Source: CAZEZY01 sp964516635 (GTDB lineage: Bacteria; Pseudomonadota; Gammaproteobacteria; Burkholderiales; Burkholderiaceae_C). From it: a DNA stretch of 19,006 nucleotides. The stretch lies in assembly GCA_964516635.1 (NCBI GenBank), contig CAZEZY010000034.1, positions 1 through 19,006 on the forward strand. The letters are read 5' to 3'. The position numbers and the translations under genes are program-made. The notes below the pieces were generated by a model. The model saw nothing but the letters and a program-made list of their open reading frames with translations. It did no database searches and had not been told where the DNA came from. Every line of letters starts with the position of its first letter. Position 1 is the stretch's first letter. Positions 7,100-14,706 of this stretch are shown one piece after another.

Positions 7100-8284
7100 T
7101 CAGCGCTCCTTGATGGCGTTGCGGGCGTTGTACCAGTTCATGAACACCGAGGTGCTCAATGACGTGCTGAGGTAGACCAGCATGATGATGGCAATGCATT
7201 CAACCGCCCGCCCCGTGATGTTGATGGTGGTGTTGACCACCGACACCACGTCGGGGTAACCCACCACCACCGCCAGGGACGAGTTCTTGGTCAGGTTGAG
7301 GTACTGGTTGGTCATGGGCGGGATGATCACGCGCAAGGCCTGGGGCAGCACCACGAGCTTCATGGTCTGGCGAGGCGTCAGGCCCAGCGCGGAAGCGGCC
7401 TCGGTCTGGCCATGACTGACCGACTGGATACCGCTGCGGACGACCTCGGCCACGAAAGCCGCGGTGTACACCACCAGACCCACCAGCACACTCATGAATT
7501 CAGGGGAGGCGTTGTAGCCGCCATCCACCGCAAAAATGAACTGCTCGGGGATGTTCCATTCGCTGGGCTGCCCACCAAAGAACCAGCCCACGATGCCCAG
7601 TACCACGACCAGTGCCACGGGTGTCCAGAAGGTGTCGCCCAGCTGGCCGGTGGCCTCGAACTTCTGAAACGCCCGGCGGCGCCAGAGAACGGCCCCCACC
7701 AGCCCAGCCAGCATGCCCCAGAACATGAAGCTCCAGCCCACGCCACTGGCGGGCATGGGCATGGCAAACCCGCCCTTGCTCAGGAAGAACAGGTCGAATC
7801 CGTTCCAGGCCTGGTTGGGCGCCGGCAGGATTTCGACCATGAAGATGTACCACATGAGCAACTGGAGCAGCACGGGGACGTTGCGGAACAGCTCGACGTA
7901 GCCATAGCACAGGCCGCGCAACAGACCATTGCGAGAGAACCGCCCCACGCCGACCAGTACGCCCAGCACGGTGGTGAGCACGATGCCGATGATCGCGACT
8001 TTGAGCGTGTTCACCACGCCGACCAGAATGGCCTTGCCGTAGCTGTCGCCAGGGTAGTATTCGATGAAGATGGTTTCGCCGATGTCGAAGCCGGCGGGTA
8101 CTTTGAGGAAATCGAAACCGCTCGGGATGCCCCGTGCAGCCATGTTGGCTTGGGTATTGCTGGCCAGATAGCTGATGCCCAGAACCACCAGGGCCAGCGC
8201 GATGACCTGAAAAATCAGGCCTCTCGTGGCTCGGCTGTTCAGCGACCAGTTTCTCCCGGCGTGGGGTGAACGTTTATCGGTCAC
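7100..8284 (-). CDS. aapQ: General L-amino-acid ABC transporter, permease AapQ
   Basis: This 394-aa inner-membrane permease is the partner of AapM. It starts with a cytosolic segment and one helix, then a periplasmic loop (about residues 47-80), and has a large insertion between core helices (about 150-250) that is a hallmark of AapQ. The EAA loop reads GQTEAASALGLTPRQTMK, followed by LVVLPQALRVIIPP. The start is GTG at 8284, supported by GAGAGG about 6-7 nt upstream; no better ATG exists. It is separated from aapJ by 82 nt that hold an intrinsic terminator, so permease and ATPase genes are probably expressed less than the binding protein. Confidence 0.93.
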   Translation of the reverse strand: MTDKRSPHAGRNWSLNSRATRGLIFQVIALALVVLGISYLASNTQANMAARGIPSGFDFLKVPAGFDIGETIFIEYYPGDSYGKAILVGVVNTLKVAIIGIVLTTVLGVLVGVGRFSRNGLLRGLCYGYVELFRNVPVLLQLLMWYIFMVEILPAPNQAWNGFDLFFLSKGGFAMPMPASGVGWSFMFWGMLAGLVGAVLWRRRAFQKFEATGQLGDTFWTPVALVVVLGIVGWFFGGQPSEWNIPEQFIFAVDGGYNASPEFMSVLVGLVVYTAAFVAEVVRSGIQSVSHGQTEAASALGLTPRQTMKLVVLPQALRVIIPPMTNQYLNLTKNSSLAVVVGYPDVVSVVNTTINITGRAVECIAIIMLVYLSTSLSTSVFMNWYNARNAIKER

Positions 8285-8313
8285 ACTCGCCTCTCTTGTC
8301 TGTAGGGATCATG

Positions 8314-8351
8314 AAAAAAGCCGGAACGCGGCGAATGCACGGTTCCGGCTT
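8314..8351 (-). terminator. Intrinsic terminator between aapJ and aapQ
   Basis: On the minus strand a perfect 10-bp stem (AAGCCGGAAC with GTTCCGGCTT, arms 8351-8342 and 8327-8318) encloses a 14-nt loop and runs into six T residues (8319-8314). It lies 15 nt after the aapJ stop and upstream of the aapQ ribosome site. This is the classic arrangement that ends most transcripts after the binding-protein gene and lets a fraction through to the permeases. Confidence 0.85.
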
Positions 8352-8366
8352 GGGGTACTGAGAAAA

Positions 8367-9404
8367 TCAACGGACAGGAGGTGCGTACTGCAGGCCGCCC
8401 TTGTTCCACAGCGCGTTCAGGCCGCGTTCCAGTTTGATGTTGGAGCCGGAACCGACGTTGCGTTCGAAGGCTTCGCCATAGTTGCCCACGGCCTTGATGA
8501 TGCGATAGGCCCAGTCTTTGTCGAGGCCCAGCAGGCGGCCCGTGTCTTCGTTGCCGGCACCCAGGATGCGGCGCACGGTGGGGTTGGTGCTGGAGGCACG
8601 CATCTGGTCCACGTTGGCCTGGGTGATGCCCAGTTCCTCGGCTTCGAGCATCACGAAGTGCACCCACTTGACGATGTTGAAGAACTCGTCATCACCCTGG
8701 CGGACCACCGGGCCCAGCGGCTCTTTGGAGATCAGTTCGGTCAGGATGACGTGGTCTTCGGGTTTCGGTGCTTCGTTGGCACGGTAGGAGGCCAGACCGG
8801 AGAGGTCGGTGGTGTAAGCCTGGCAGCGGCCGCCGAAGTAGGCGGCGGTGGTGGAAGCCACATCCGCAAACACCACGGGGCGCAGGTTCAGGTTGTTGGC
8901 ACGGGAGAAATCGGCCAGGTTCAGTTCGGTCGTGGTGCCGGCTTCCACGCAGACGGTGGCGCCGCGCAGGTCACGCAGGTTCTTCACGTTCAGGCTCTTG
9001 GGGACCATGAAGCCCTGGCCGTCGTAGAAGTTCACGCCCGCCCAGTGCAGACCCAGAGAGCCATCGCGGGTCAGCGTCCAGGTGCTGTTGCGGGCCAGCA
9101 TGTCCACTTCGCCGGCCTGCAGGGCGGTGAAGCGCTGCTGCGAAGTCAGGGGAACGTAACGCACCTTGCTGGCATCGCGCAGCACGGCAGCCGCCACGGC
9201 ACGGCAGAGGTCAACGTCCAGACCACTCCAGCGGCCCTGGCTGTCGGCAGACGAGAAGCCCGGCAGGCCGGTGTTCACGCCACACACGAGTGTGCCGCGG
9301 CTTTTGAGAGCGTCGAGGTCTTTGCCTGCCATGGCCGGCGTGGCCAGCAGGGCCGCCGTGGTGGCAATGACAGCAGACGTGATCTTCAGAGATTTACGAA
9401 TCAT
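8367..9404 (-). CDS. aapJ: General L-amino-acid ABC transporter, periplasmic binding protein AapJ
   Basis: This 345-aa solute-binding protein should capture amino acids in the periplasm and deliver them to AapQMP. Residues 1-26 form a clear Sec signal peptide ending in AMA. The mature part is a family-3 solute-binding protein: it opens with LKSRGTLVCGVNTGLPGF, followed by GLDVDLCRAVAAAVL, and C41 and C67 may form a disulfide. ARNSTWTLTRD and VEAGTTTELNLADF are typical of the AapJ/BztA branch and probably line the ligand site. The length matches the branch. AAAGGA lies about 12 nt before the ATG. It is the first gene of the operon, with a terminator just downstream and a candidate sigma-54 promoter upstream. 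Confidence 0.95.
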   Translation of the reverse strand: MIRKSLKITSAVIATTAALLATPAMAGKDLDALKSRGTLVCGVNTGLPGFSSADSQGRWSGLDVDLCRAVAAAVLRDASKVRYVPLTSQQRFTALQAGEVDMLARNSTWTLTRDGSLGLHWAGVNFYDGQGFMVPKSLNVKNLRDLRGATVCVEAGTTTELNLADFSRANNLNLRPVVFADVASTTAAYFGGRCQAYTTDLSGLASYRANEAPKPEDHVILTELISKEPLGPVVRQGDDEFFNIVKWVHFVMLEAEELGITQANVDQMRASSTNPTVRRILGAGNEDTGRLLGLDKDWAYRIIKAVGNYGEAFERNVGSGSNIKLERGLNALWNKGGLQYAPPVR

Positions 9405-9520
9405 GACTCATGGTTCCTTTTGTTTCGTTGAAGTGGCCGACGCCTTTTTGAGGCATAACGACACGGGTCACACTGTAGTGATTTGGGGTTTCCAAAGCAT
9501 CGGGGTTTACCTGAACGTCA

Positions 9521-9537
9521 CTTGAAAAAATTTCAAG
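9521..9537. repeat. AT-rich inverted repeat in the aapJ leader
   Basis: CTTGAAA and TTTCAAG form a perfect 7-bp inverted repeat around AAA. It lies between the candidate sigma-54 promoter and aapJ, about 115 nt before the ATG. It stands out as A/T-rich in a GC-rich region and could be an operator. It has no GC stem, so it is a poor terminator. Confidence 0.4.
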
Positions 9538-9566
9538 CTGTCCAAGACTAAACCTGGCTGTGACTG

Positions 9567-9583
9567 TTGCAATAACTGTGCCG
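9567..9583 (-). promoter_or_regulatory. Candidate sigma-54 (-24/-12) promoter for aapJ
   Basis: The minus strand reads CGGCACA-N4-TTGCA, against the consensus TGGCACG-N4-TTGCW. The invariant GG (-24) and GC (-12) are present with exactly 10 nt between them. Transcription would start near 9557, giving a leader of about 150 nt. Nitrogen control of this transporter type is known in rhizobia, which makes RpoN/NtrC control plausible here. Activity is untested. Confidence 0.55.
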
Positions 9584-9749
9584 GCGCTGCTGGCTCTCCG
9601 AGTGGATCTGGGCAGCGATCTCCGATTGGCTCCTTTCGGAAGGCTGACGCATGGCCCGTCTCGTCGGAGACAAAGGGCTGGGGCAAGGACATGTTCAAAA
9701 ACGGCGGTCTGCAGTACCCTTTTCAGGGTGCACCAAAAGGAGACAGAAC

Positions 9750-11486
9750 ATGCCCCAAGACCCAGCGTTGCACCATGGTGTGTGGCCCAGGCGCCTGCCG
9801 CATGCCATCACCACGCCCCGAACGTCCCTCTGGTTCAACCTCGAAGCCAGTGCCACCCGCTATCCGGCGAAAGCGGCCACGGTCTTCTTTGATCAGACGA
9901 TGAGCTATGCCGAACTGCGCGATGCCGCGCTGCGCCTGGCCGCCTGGCTGCACCAGCAGGGGGTGCGCGCGGGTGACCGGGTGATCCTGTTCATGCAGAA
10001 CTGCCCGCAGCATGTGATTGCTTACTACGGGATCCTGCGAGCCAATGCCGTGGTGGTGCCCGTCAACCCCATGAACAAGGCCGACGAACTGGGGCACTAC
10101 ATCACCGATCCGGGCGCCCGTGTGGCCATCGTCGCCGCCGATCTGGCCGGCGAACTGCTGGAGGCCAACCGGCGTCTGCCCCCCGAAAAACGCCTGCAGC
10201 AGGTGCTGTGCACCCATTACACCGACCTGATGCCACCCGGTTGCCTGGCGGACCAGGCCCTCCCCATGCCATCCGCCTGGCGTGACTGGCTGGGTCAGCG
10301 CCACCCGCTGCCGGTGGCGCCCGGGGTGGCGGCCCATGACTGGCAGGAGGCCATGGCCTGCACAGCCCCGCCACCGGATCACACGGCGGGGCCGGACGAT
10401 CTGGTGGTGCTGCCTTACACCAGCGGCACCACTGGCCTGCCCAAGGGTTGCATGCACCCGCACCGCACGCTGATGCACAACGCCGTGGCCAGCACGCTCT
10501 GGGGCAATGGCAGTGTCGAGAACGTGGCTCTGGTGGTGGTGCCCATGTTCCACATCACCGGGATGGTCATCGGCATGCACAGCAACCTTTACGCGGGCGC
10601 CACCCTGGTCATCATGCCCCGGTGGGACCGCGAGGTGGCCGGGCATCTGATTTCCCGATGGAAGGTGACGCACTGGGTCAACATTCCCACCATGATCATC
10701 GACCTCATGGCCAGCCCGAATTTTGCCCAGTACGACCTGACCAGTCTGATCTACATCGGCGGCGGTGGGGCGGCCATGCCCCAGGCCGTGGCGCAGAAAC
10801 TGCTGGACTTGTACGGCCTGCGTTATGTGGAAGGTTACGGCCTGACCGAGACCGCGGCGCCCTCGCACAACAACCCGCCCGACCATCCCAAGCAGCAGTG
10901 CCTCGGCATTCCTTTCCTCAGCACCGACGCGCGCATCGTGGATCCCGACACGCTCGAAGTGTTGCCAGTGGGCCAGCAGGGCGAAATCGTCATCAGCGGG
11001 CCTGAGGTCTTTGATGGCTACTGGCAGCGGCCCGATGCCACACGGGCGGTCTTTTTTGAGCTCGACGGCAAGCGTTTCTTTCGATCCGGTGACTTGGGCC
11101 GCGTGGACGAAGAGGGCTATTTCTTCATCACCGACCGACTCAAGCGCATGATCAACGCCAGTGGTTACAAGGTGTGGCCTGCCGAGGTCGAGTCGCTCAT
11201 GTTCAGGCATCCGGCCATCGCGGAAGCCTGTGTGATCGGCGTGCATGACCCATATCGTGGCGAAACCGTCAAGGCGGTGGTGGTGCTGCGAGCCGAGGCG
11301 CGCGGGCACACGACCGAGCAGGCCATCATCGACTGGTGCCACGAGCACATGGCCGCCTACAAGGTGCCGCGTCTGGTGACGTTTGCCGACGCCCTGCCCA
11401 AGAGCGGCAGCGGCAAGGTGATGTGGCGCCTGTTGCAGGAGGCCGAGGCCCGAGTGGCCAGCGAGACAGGCGCAGAGGGGCGGTAA
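9750..11486 (+). CDS. AMP-forming acyl-CoA ligase (fatty-acyl-CoA synthetase family)
   Basis: This 578-aa cytosolic enzyme should activate a carboxylic acid with ATP to the acyl-AMP and then the CoA thioester. The ANL-family motifs are complete: the phosphate loop TSGTTGLPKG (224-233), GYGLTET (362-368), RSGDLGR near 446, the hinge region DRLKRMINASGYKVWP, and PKSGSGK (550-556) with catalytic Lys 556. The length fits FadD/AlkK-type medium- or long-chain ligases, but chain length cannot be read from the sequence. The start at 9750 is chosen because GGAG lies 7 nt upstream; the in-frame ATG 33 codons earlier has no ribosome site and adds an unlike, Arg/Lys-rich tail. Two further plus-strand genes follow, ending with acuI, so a role in short-chain acid assimilation is also possible. 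Confidence 0.9.
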   Translation: MPQDPALHHGVWPRRLPHAITTPRTSLWFNLEASATRYPAKAATVFFDQTMSYAELRDAALRLAAWLHQQGVRAGDRVILFMQNCPQHVIAYYGILRANAVVVPVNPMNKADELGHYITDPGARVAIVAADLAGELLEANRRLPPEKRLQQVLCTHYTDLMPPGCLADQALPMPSAWRDWLGQRHPLPVAPGVAAHDWQEAMACTAPPPDHTAGPDDLVVLPYTSGTTGLPKGCMHPHRTLMHNAVASTLWGNGSVENVALVVVPMFHITGMVIGMHSNLYAGATLVIMPRWDREVAGHLISRWKVTHWVNIPTMIIDLMASPNFAQYDLTSLIYIGGGGAAMPQAVAQKLLDLYGLRYVEGYGLTETAAPSHNNPPDHPKQQCLGIPFLSTDARIVDPDTLEVLPVGQQGEIVISGPEVFDGYWQRPDATRAVFFELDGKRFFRSGDLGRVDEEGYFFITDRLKRMINASGYKVWPAEVESLMFRHPAIAEACVIGVHDPYRGETVKAVVVLRAEARGHTTEQAIIDWCHEHMAAYKVPRLVTFADALPKSGSGKVMWRLLQEAEARVASETGAEGR

Positions 11487-11489
11487 CAT
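11484..11489 (+). promoter_or_regulatory. Candidate -10 element before the 85-aa membrane protein
   Basis: TAACAT overlaps the ligase stop codon and ends 6 nt before the ATG at 11496. There is no Shine-Dalgarno at the usual distance, so a leaderless transcript is possible. The match to TATAAT is 4 of 6 and no -35 is obvious. Confidence 0.3.
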
Positions 11490-11495
11490 CCCGCC

Positions 11496-11753
11496 ATGGA
11501 AACCGAATCCCGCTGGATGACGCGGCTCAAGCGATTGTGGCAGCCCCGCAACCCGATGTTCTGGCTGATGCTGGCATTCAATGGCCTGTCCTCGGTCATG
11601 GCCTGGGTGCTGCACCTCGGGCAGCCCACCGGGGCGATGCTATGGGGGTTGACCTTGCTTGCGCTCGGCAACGCCCTGGCAGGCATGGGCCTGCTGTGGC
11701 GGCTGTGGGCCGACGAGCGGCCTCGTGCCGCCCCCCCTCTGAAAAGACCATGA
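11496..11753 (+). CDS. Small two-helix membrane protein
   Basis: This 85-aa protein is of unknown function. A basic N-terminus (MTRLKRLWQPRNP) leads into a hydrophobic helix at about 22-42, a short turn, a second helix at about 47-70 and a charged C-terminus (RLWADERPRAAPPLKRP). Both ends are probably cytosolic by the positive-inside rule. It begins 9 nt after the ligase stop and its TGA ends 17 nt before the acuI start, so the three genes are probably one unit, though TAACAT just upstream might add a separate promoter. It has no recognisable domain and could be a regulatory or scaffolding membrane peptide. Confidence 0.65.
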   Translation: METESRWMTRLKRLWQPRNPMFWLMLAFNGLSSVMAWVLHLGQPTGAMLWGLTLLALGNALAGMGLLWRLWADERPRAAPPLKRP

Positions 11754-11770
11754 ACCCACAGGAGACCCGC

Positions 11771-12769
11771 ATGTTCAAAGCCTGGTTGATCACCAAAACC
11801 GATGCAGCGGGTTACCGCTGCCAGCTCTCGGAGGTCGATGACGCGCAGTTGCCGGAAGGCGACGTCACCGTGCAGGTGGAATGGTCCACCCTGAACTACA
11901 AGGATGGCCTGGCCATCACCGGTCAGTCGCCTGTGGTGCGGCAGTTCCCCATGGTGCCGGGGATCGATTTCGCGGGCACCGTGATCGACAGTGCTCACCC
12001 ACGCTGGCAGGCCGGTGACCGGGTGGTGCTCAATGGCTGGGGCGTGGGCGAAGCCTGGTGGGGCGGGCTGGCGCAGAAGGCTCGGGTCAAAGGCGACTGG
12101 CTGGTGGCCTTGCCGGCGGGATTGACCTCACGACAGGCCATGGCCATCGGCACCGCAGGCTACACCGCCATGCTGTGCGTGCAGGCGCTCCAGCGACACT
12201 GGGCCGATGCGGGTGTGGCTCCCGGCAGTGGCGAAGTGCTGGTGACGGGTGCCAATGGCGGGGTGGGGAGTGTGGCCATCGCCCTGCTGGGAGCGCTGGG
12301 GCACCGGGTGGTGGCTTCCACCGGCCGGCTGGAAGAGGCCGAATACCTCAAGGCCCTGGGCGCCGACGAGGTGATGGACCGGCAGTTGCTGGCTTTGCCT
12401 GGCAAGCCGCTGCAGAAGGAGCGCTGGATCGGGGTGGTGGATGCCGTGGGCAGCCACACGCTCGCCAATGCCTGTGCCAGCACACGCTATGGTGGTGCGG
12501 TGGCGGCCTGTGGCCTGGCCCAGGGCATGGACCTGCCCGCCTCGGTGGCACCCTTCATTCTCAGAGGCATCACGCTGTACGGCATTGACAGCGTGATGGC
12601 ACCCAGGCCGAGGCGCGAAGCCGCATGGGCCCAGCTCGATGCGCTGCTCGATCGCGACCGGCTGGAGCAGATGACCCGTGAAGTCACACTGGCCGATGCC
12701 GCAGCGCTGGGGCCGCAGATTCTCCAGGGGCAGGTCCGTGGACGTGTGGTGGTGAACGTGAACGCCTGA
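11771..12769 (+). CDS. acuI: NADPH-dependent acrylyl-CoA reductase AcuI
   Basis: This 332-aa soluble medium-chain reductase converts acryloyl-CoA to propionyl-CoA with NADPH. It closely follows the AcuI/YhdH pattern: LPEGDVTV, STLNYKD (LNYKD at 41-45), FPMVPGIDFAGTV, LNGWGVGE, WGGLAQKARVKGDWLV, the nucleotide loop GANGGVGS (160-167), STGR (183-186) whose Arg fits NADPH, and GGAVAACGLA. It lacks the zinc ligands of alcohol dehydrogenases, as expected. Start 11771 is chosen because AGGAG (11760-11764) lies 6 nt upstream; an in-frame ATG at 11750 has a weaker site but would overlap the preceding gene. AcuI serves 3-hydroxypropionate, acrylate and DMSP breakdown or detoxifies acryloyl-CoA; the neighbouring ligase might supply CoA esters. 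Confidence 0.93.
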   Translation: MFKAWLITKTDAAGYRCQLSEVDDAQLPEGDVTVQVEWSTLNYKDGLAITGQSPVVRQFPMVPGIDFAGTVIDSAHPRWQAGDRVVLNGWGVGEAWWGGLAQKARVKGDWLVALPAGLTSRQAMAIGTAGYTAMLCVQALQRHWADAGVAPGSGEVLVTGANGGVGSVAIALLGALGHRVVASTGRLEEAEYLKALGADEVMDRQLLALPGKPLQKERWIGVVDAVGSHTLANACASTRYGGAVAACGLAQGMDLPASVAPFILRGITLYGIDSVMAPRPRREAAWAQLDALLDRDRLEQMTREVTLADAAALGPQILQGQVRGRVVVNVNA

Positions 12770-12781
12770 TCCGCTGTCGCT

Positions 12782-13753
12782 TCAGATGGGCGCGTTCTCG
12801 GCAGAAGGCGTGGGCGTGGTGCGGGGTGCAAAACGCTTGCCGATCCAGCCGACGAATGGCAGGAAGAGCAAGGCCACGCCACCGTTGAACGCCAGGCTGG
12901 CCACAGCCACCGCCTGACTGGGATTACCCTCGCTCAAACCGACAGCCCAGGCGCCGAAAGACGAGATGAAGGGTGAGATCAGCGCCACCCCGGTTGCCGC
13001 AAACATCAGGTTCATGAGGGCAGCCCGTCGGGCAAACGCGTCCATGGGGATGCTGGCAATCAGGCTGGTGGTGGTGGTGCCCAGGGCGGCGCCGATCACG
13101 ATCGCCACCGCTCCCATCGGTTCCAGCACGCCTTGCTGGACCAGCACGATGGCGAGCCCACCGACCACGCTGCTCGATTGCAGCACCACCGTGATCACGA
13201 TGCCCATGATGACACCCAGCCACGGTTCCGTGGCACGAGCCAGCCATTCCAGCACCATCGGCGATTCGCGCAAAGGCTGCAATGAGCTGCCGATCAGGTC
13301 GAGCGCAAAGAAAATGAAACCAAAGTAGAAAATGGCCCGGCCGATGACGCGGATGGAGAACGGCAGCACCGTGATGAGCGCGCCCAGCACGATCAGATAG
13401 GGGCCGATGTGCGCGAGATGGAAGGACACCAGCCACGCCGTGGAGGTGGTGCCCACCTTGGCCCCGAGCAAGACGGCAAGGCTGCTGGCGAAGCTCAGCG
13501 TCCCCGAGTTGACCAGCGCCACCACCAGGGCCGAAACGGCACTGCTGGACTGCACCACGGCCGTGACGGAAGCGCCCAGCAGGAGCCCGCGAAATCGGTC
13601 ACGGGTGGCGGTGGCCAGCCAGCGTGGCAGCTTGTCACGGCCGACGGTCTGCAGTTCCTTGCTGAAATGTTCCAGGCCATAAAGAAAGAGCAGCAGTGCA
13701 CTGAGCACCAGCACAAATACCTGGAAATCGCTGAAATCGAGTTCACCCTGCAT
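12782..13753 (-). CDS. Na+/phosphate symporter, short NptA type
   Basis: This 323-aa inner-membrane protein belongs to the Na/Pi-cotransporter II family (PF02690). Each of the two inverted halves carries the QSSS motif, at 68-71 and 192-195, and a paired G-T-T element (VGTTST near 100, GTTTTS near 225), which form the substrate and sodium site in the family. Eight or so hydrophobic segments are visible. It ends soon after the second repeat, so it has no cytosolic PhoU-like domain, unlike the longer YjbB-type proteins. The start lies 33 nt after the stop of the DUF2189 gene, with no strong ribosome site. It converges with acuI, with 12 nt between stops and no visible terminator. Phosphate export or import cannot be distinguished here. 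Confidence 0.9.
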   Translation of the reverse strand: MQGELDFSDFQVFVLVLSALLLFLYGLEHFSKELQTVGRDKLPRWLATATRDRFRGLLLGASVTAVVQSSSAVSALVVALVNSGTLSFASSLAVLLGAKVGTTSTAWLVSFHLAHIGPYLIVLGALITVLPFSIRVIGRAIFYFGFIFFALDLIGSSLQPLRESPMVLEWLARATEPWLGVIMGIVITVVLQSSSVVGGLAIVLVQQGVLEPMGAVAIVIGAALGTTTTSLIASIPMDAFARRAALMNLMFAATGVALISPFISSFGAWAVGLSEGNPSQAVAVASLAFNGGVALLFLPFVGWIGKRFAPRTTPTPSAENAPI

Positions 13754-13786
13754 CCGGCTATCTTGCCACGGTTCCGAGGCCTGGAC

Positions 13787-14569
13787 TCACTGGGTGGGCG
13801 CAGGCAGCATGTGCCGGTAAGCGTGCCAGGTGGCGTGTCCCAGGACCGGCCCCACGACCAGCATCCCCAGGAACCAGGGCAGCATGGCAGCCAGCACCAG
13901 CAAGGTGATGATGGCGCCCCACAGCAGCATCACGCCCGGATTTTGCAGACAGGCACGGATGCTGGTGAGGCCAGCCGAAATGGCATCGACCTGCCGGTCC
14001 AGGATCATGGGGATGGAAATCACGCTGGTCACAAAGATCAGTCCGGCAAAAATGGCACCCACCACGGTGTAGGTGATCAGGAATTCGAGGTTGTCGGCGC
14101 TGATCAGGACTTTCAACAGGTTCGCCGTGTCCGGCATGGTGTTGAAGGTCACGGCAAACACCACCAGCGATGCACGTCCCCAGAGCATTTCGAGAATGAG
14201 CAGCACCCCGGCAAAAATGGCCATGGTTCCCTTGGTGGGCAGCCAGGAGGTCAGGGATGAGCGCAGCGAGGGAGGCCTGCCCTGTTCCAGTGCGCGGCTG
14301 GCATCGTAAAGCCCGAGGCACAGGAAGGGCCCCATCAGCAGGAAGCCGGCACTCAGCGCCAGGACATAGGCGGGGGCCTCCTGCAAGACGAACCAGAGCG
14401 CATGCCCCATGATGAAAAAGCAGGCCCCATAGAACAGACCGATCTTCGGGCAGCGCAGGAAATCCTGCCAGCCGCGTACCACCCAGCGAAAGGGGTCTGC
14501 TGGGGACAACTCGGCCAGCGGCAGCGCAAACACCGATGCGGACTCTTCTGCGGGTTGAGTGGGGCTCAT
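13787..14569 (-). CDS. DUF2189 integral membrane protein
   Basis: This 260-aa protein of unknown function matches the DUF2189 (PF09955) pattern: GWQDFLRCPKIGLFYG near the start, MLWGRAS in the middle, then RQVDAISAGLTSIRACLQNP and the family signature GHATWHAYRHM at the C-terminus. About six membrane helices are visible after a short cytosolic N-terminus. The start has an excellent GAGGAG 5 nt before the ATG. It is followed by the phosphate symporter gene 33 nt later, so the two are probably co-transcribed. Family members are common in Alpha- and Betaproteobacteria and are sometimes annotated as cytochrome-oxidase related, but no haem or copper ligands are visible here. Confidence 0.88.
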   Translation of the reverse strand: MSPTQPAEESASVFALPLAELSPADPFRWVVRGWQDFLRCPKIGLFYGACFFIMGHALWFVLQEAPAYVLALSAGFLLMGPFLCLGLYDASRALEQGRPPSLRSSLTSWLPTKGTMAIFAGVLLILEMLWGRASLVVFAVTFNTMPDTANLLKVLISADNLEFLITYTVVGAIFAGLIFVTSVISIPMILDRQVDAISAGLTSIRACLQNPGVMLLWGAIITLLVLAAMLPWFLGMLVVGPVLGHATWHAYRHMLPAPTQ

Positions 14570-14686
14570 GGAATCTCCTCATCCATCTGATTTTTGTCAA
14601 TCCGATGAGCGTAACAAAAGTCAACGTTTTCTGCATCCCGCCGGCACGGTCGCGAGATCCCCATGCCGGTGCATGACGCCAAGAGC

Positions 14687-14705
14687 AGGCACTACACTCG
14701 TGCCT
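14687..14705 (+). promoter_or_regulatory. Inverted repeat around a candidate -10 before the dioxygenase
   Basis: AGGCAC (14687-14692) and GTGCCT (14700-14705) form a perfect inverted repeat. The 7-nt spacer contains TACACT (14693-14698), a -10-like hexamer ending 8 nt before the ATG at 14707. No Shine-Dalgarno is present. A repressor bound here would block the promoter, and the transcript would be nearly leaderless. A second repeat, CATGC-N4-GCATG, lies at 14662-14675, about where a -35 would be. Confidence 0.4.
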
Positions 14706-14706
14706 C

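Larger units (their letters stand above)
9405..9749. other. Divergent intergenic region between aapJ and the acyl-CoA ligase
   Basis: This is the only gene-free stretch above 300 nt. It holds, from left to right, the aapJ leader, an AT-rich inverted repeat (9521-9537), a candidate sigma-54 promoter for aapJ (9567-9583), a GGTGCACC palindrome (9727-9734) and the ligase ribosome site GGAG (9739-9742). An open frame from 9651 runs into the ligase but has no ribosome site. I found no convincing sigma-70 promoter for the ligase. Confidence 0.6.

Noticed and set aside
9651..9749. In-frame 33-codon N-terminal extension of the acyl-CoA ligase
   Set aside because: There is no ribosome site at 9651, whereas GGAG lies 7 nt before the ATG at 9750. 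The extension is unlike the family.
9723..11615. Long minus-strand open frame (630 codons) opposite the acyl-CoA ligase
   Set aside because: It is compositionally odd, rich in His and Gln, and has no recognisable domain. The plus strand carries a complete ligase with a good ribosome site.
12770..12781. Possible bidirectional terminator between acuI and the phosphate symporter
   Set aside because: The 12-nt gap contains no hairpin or T-run.
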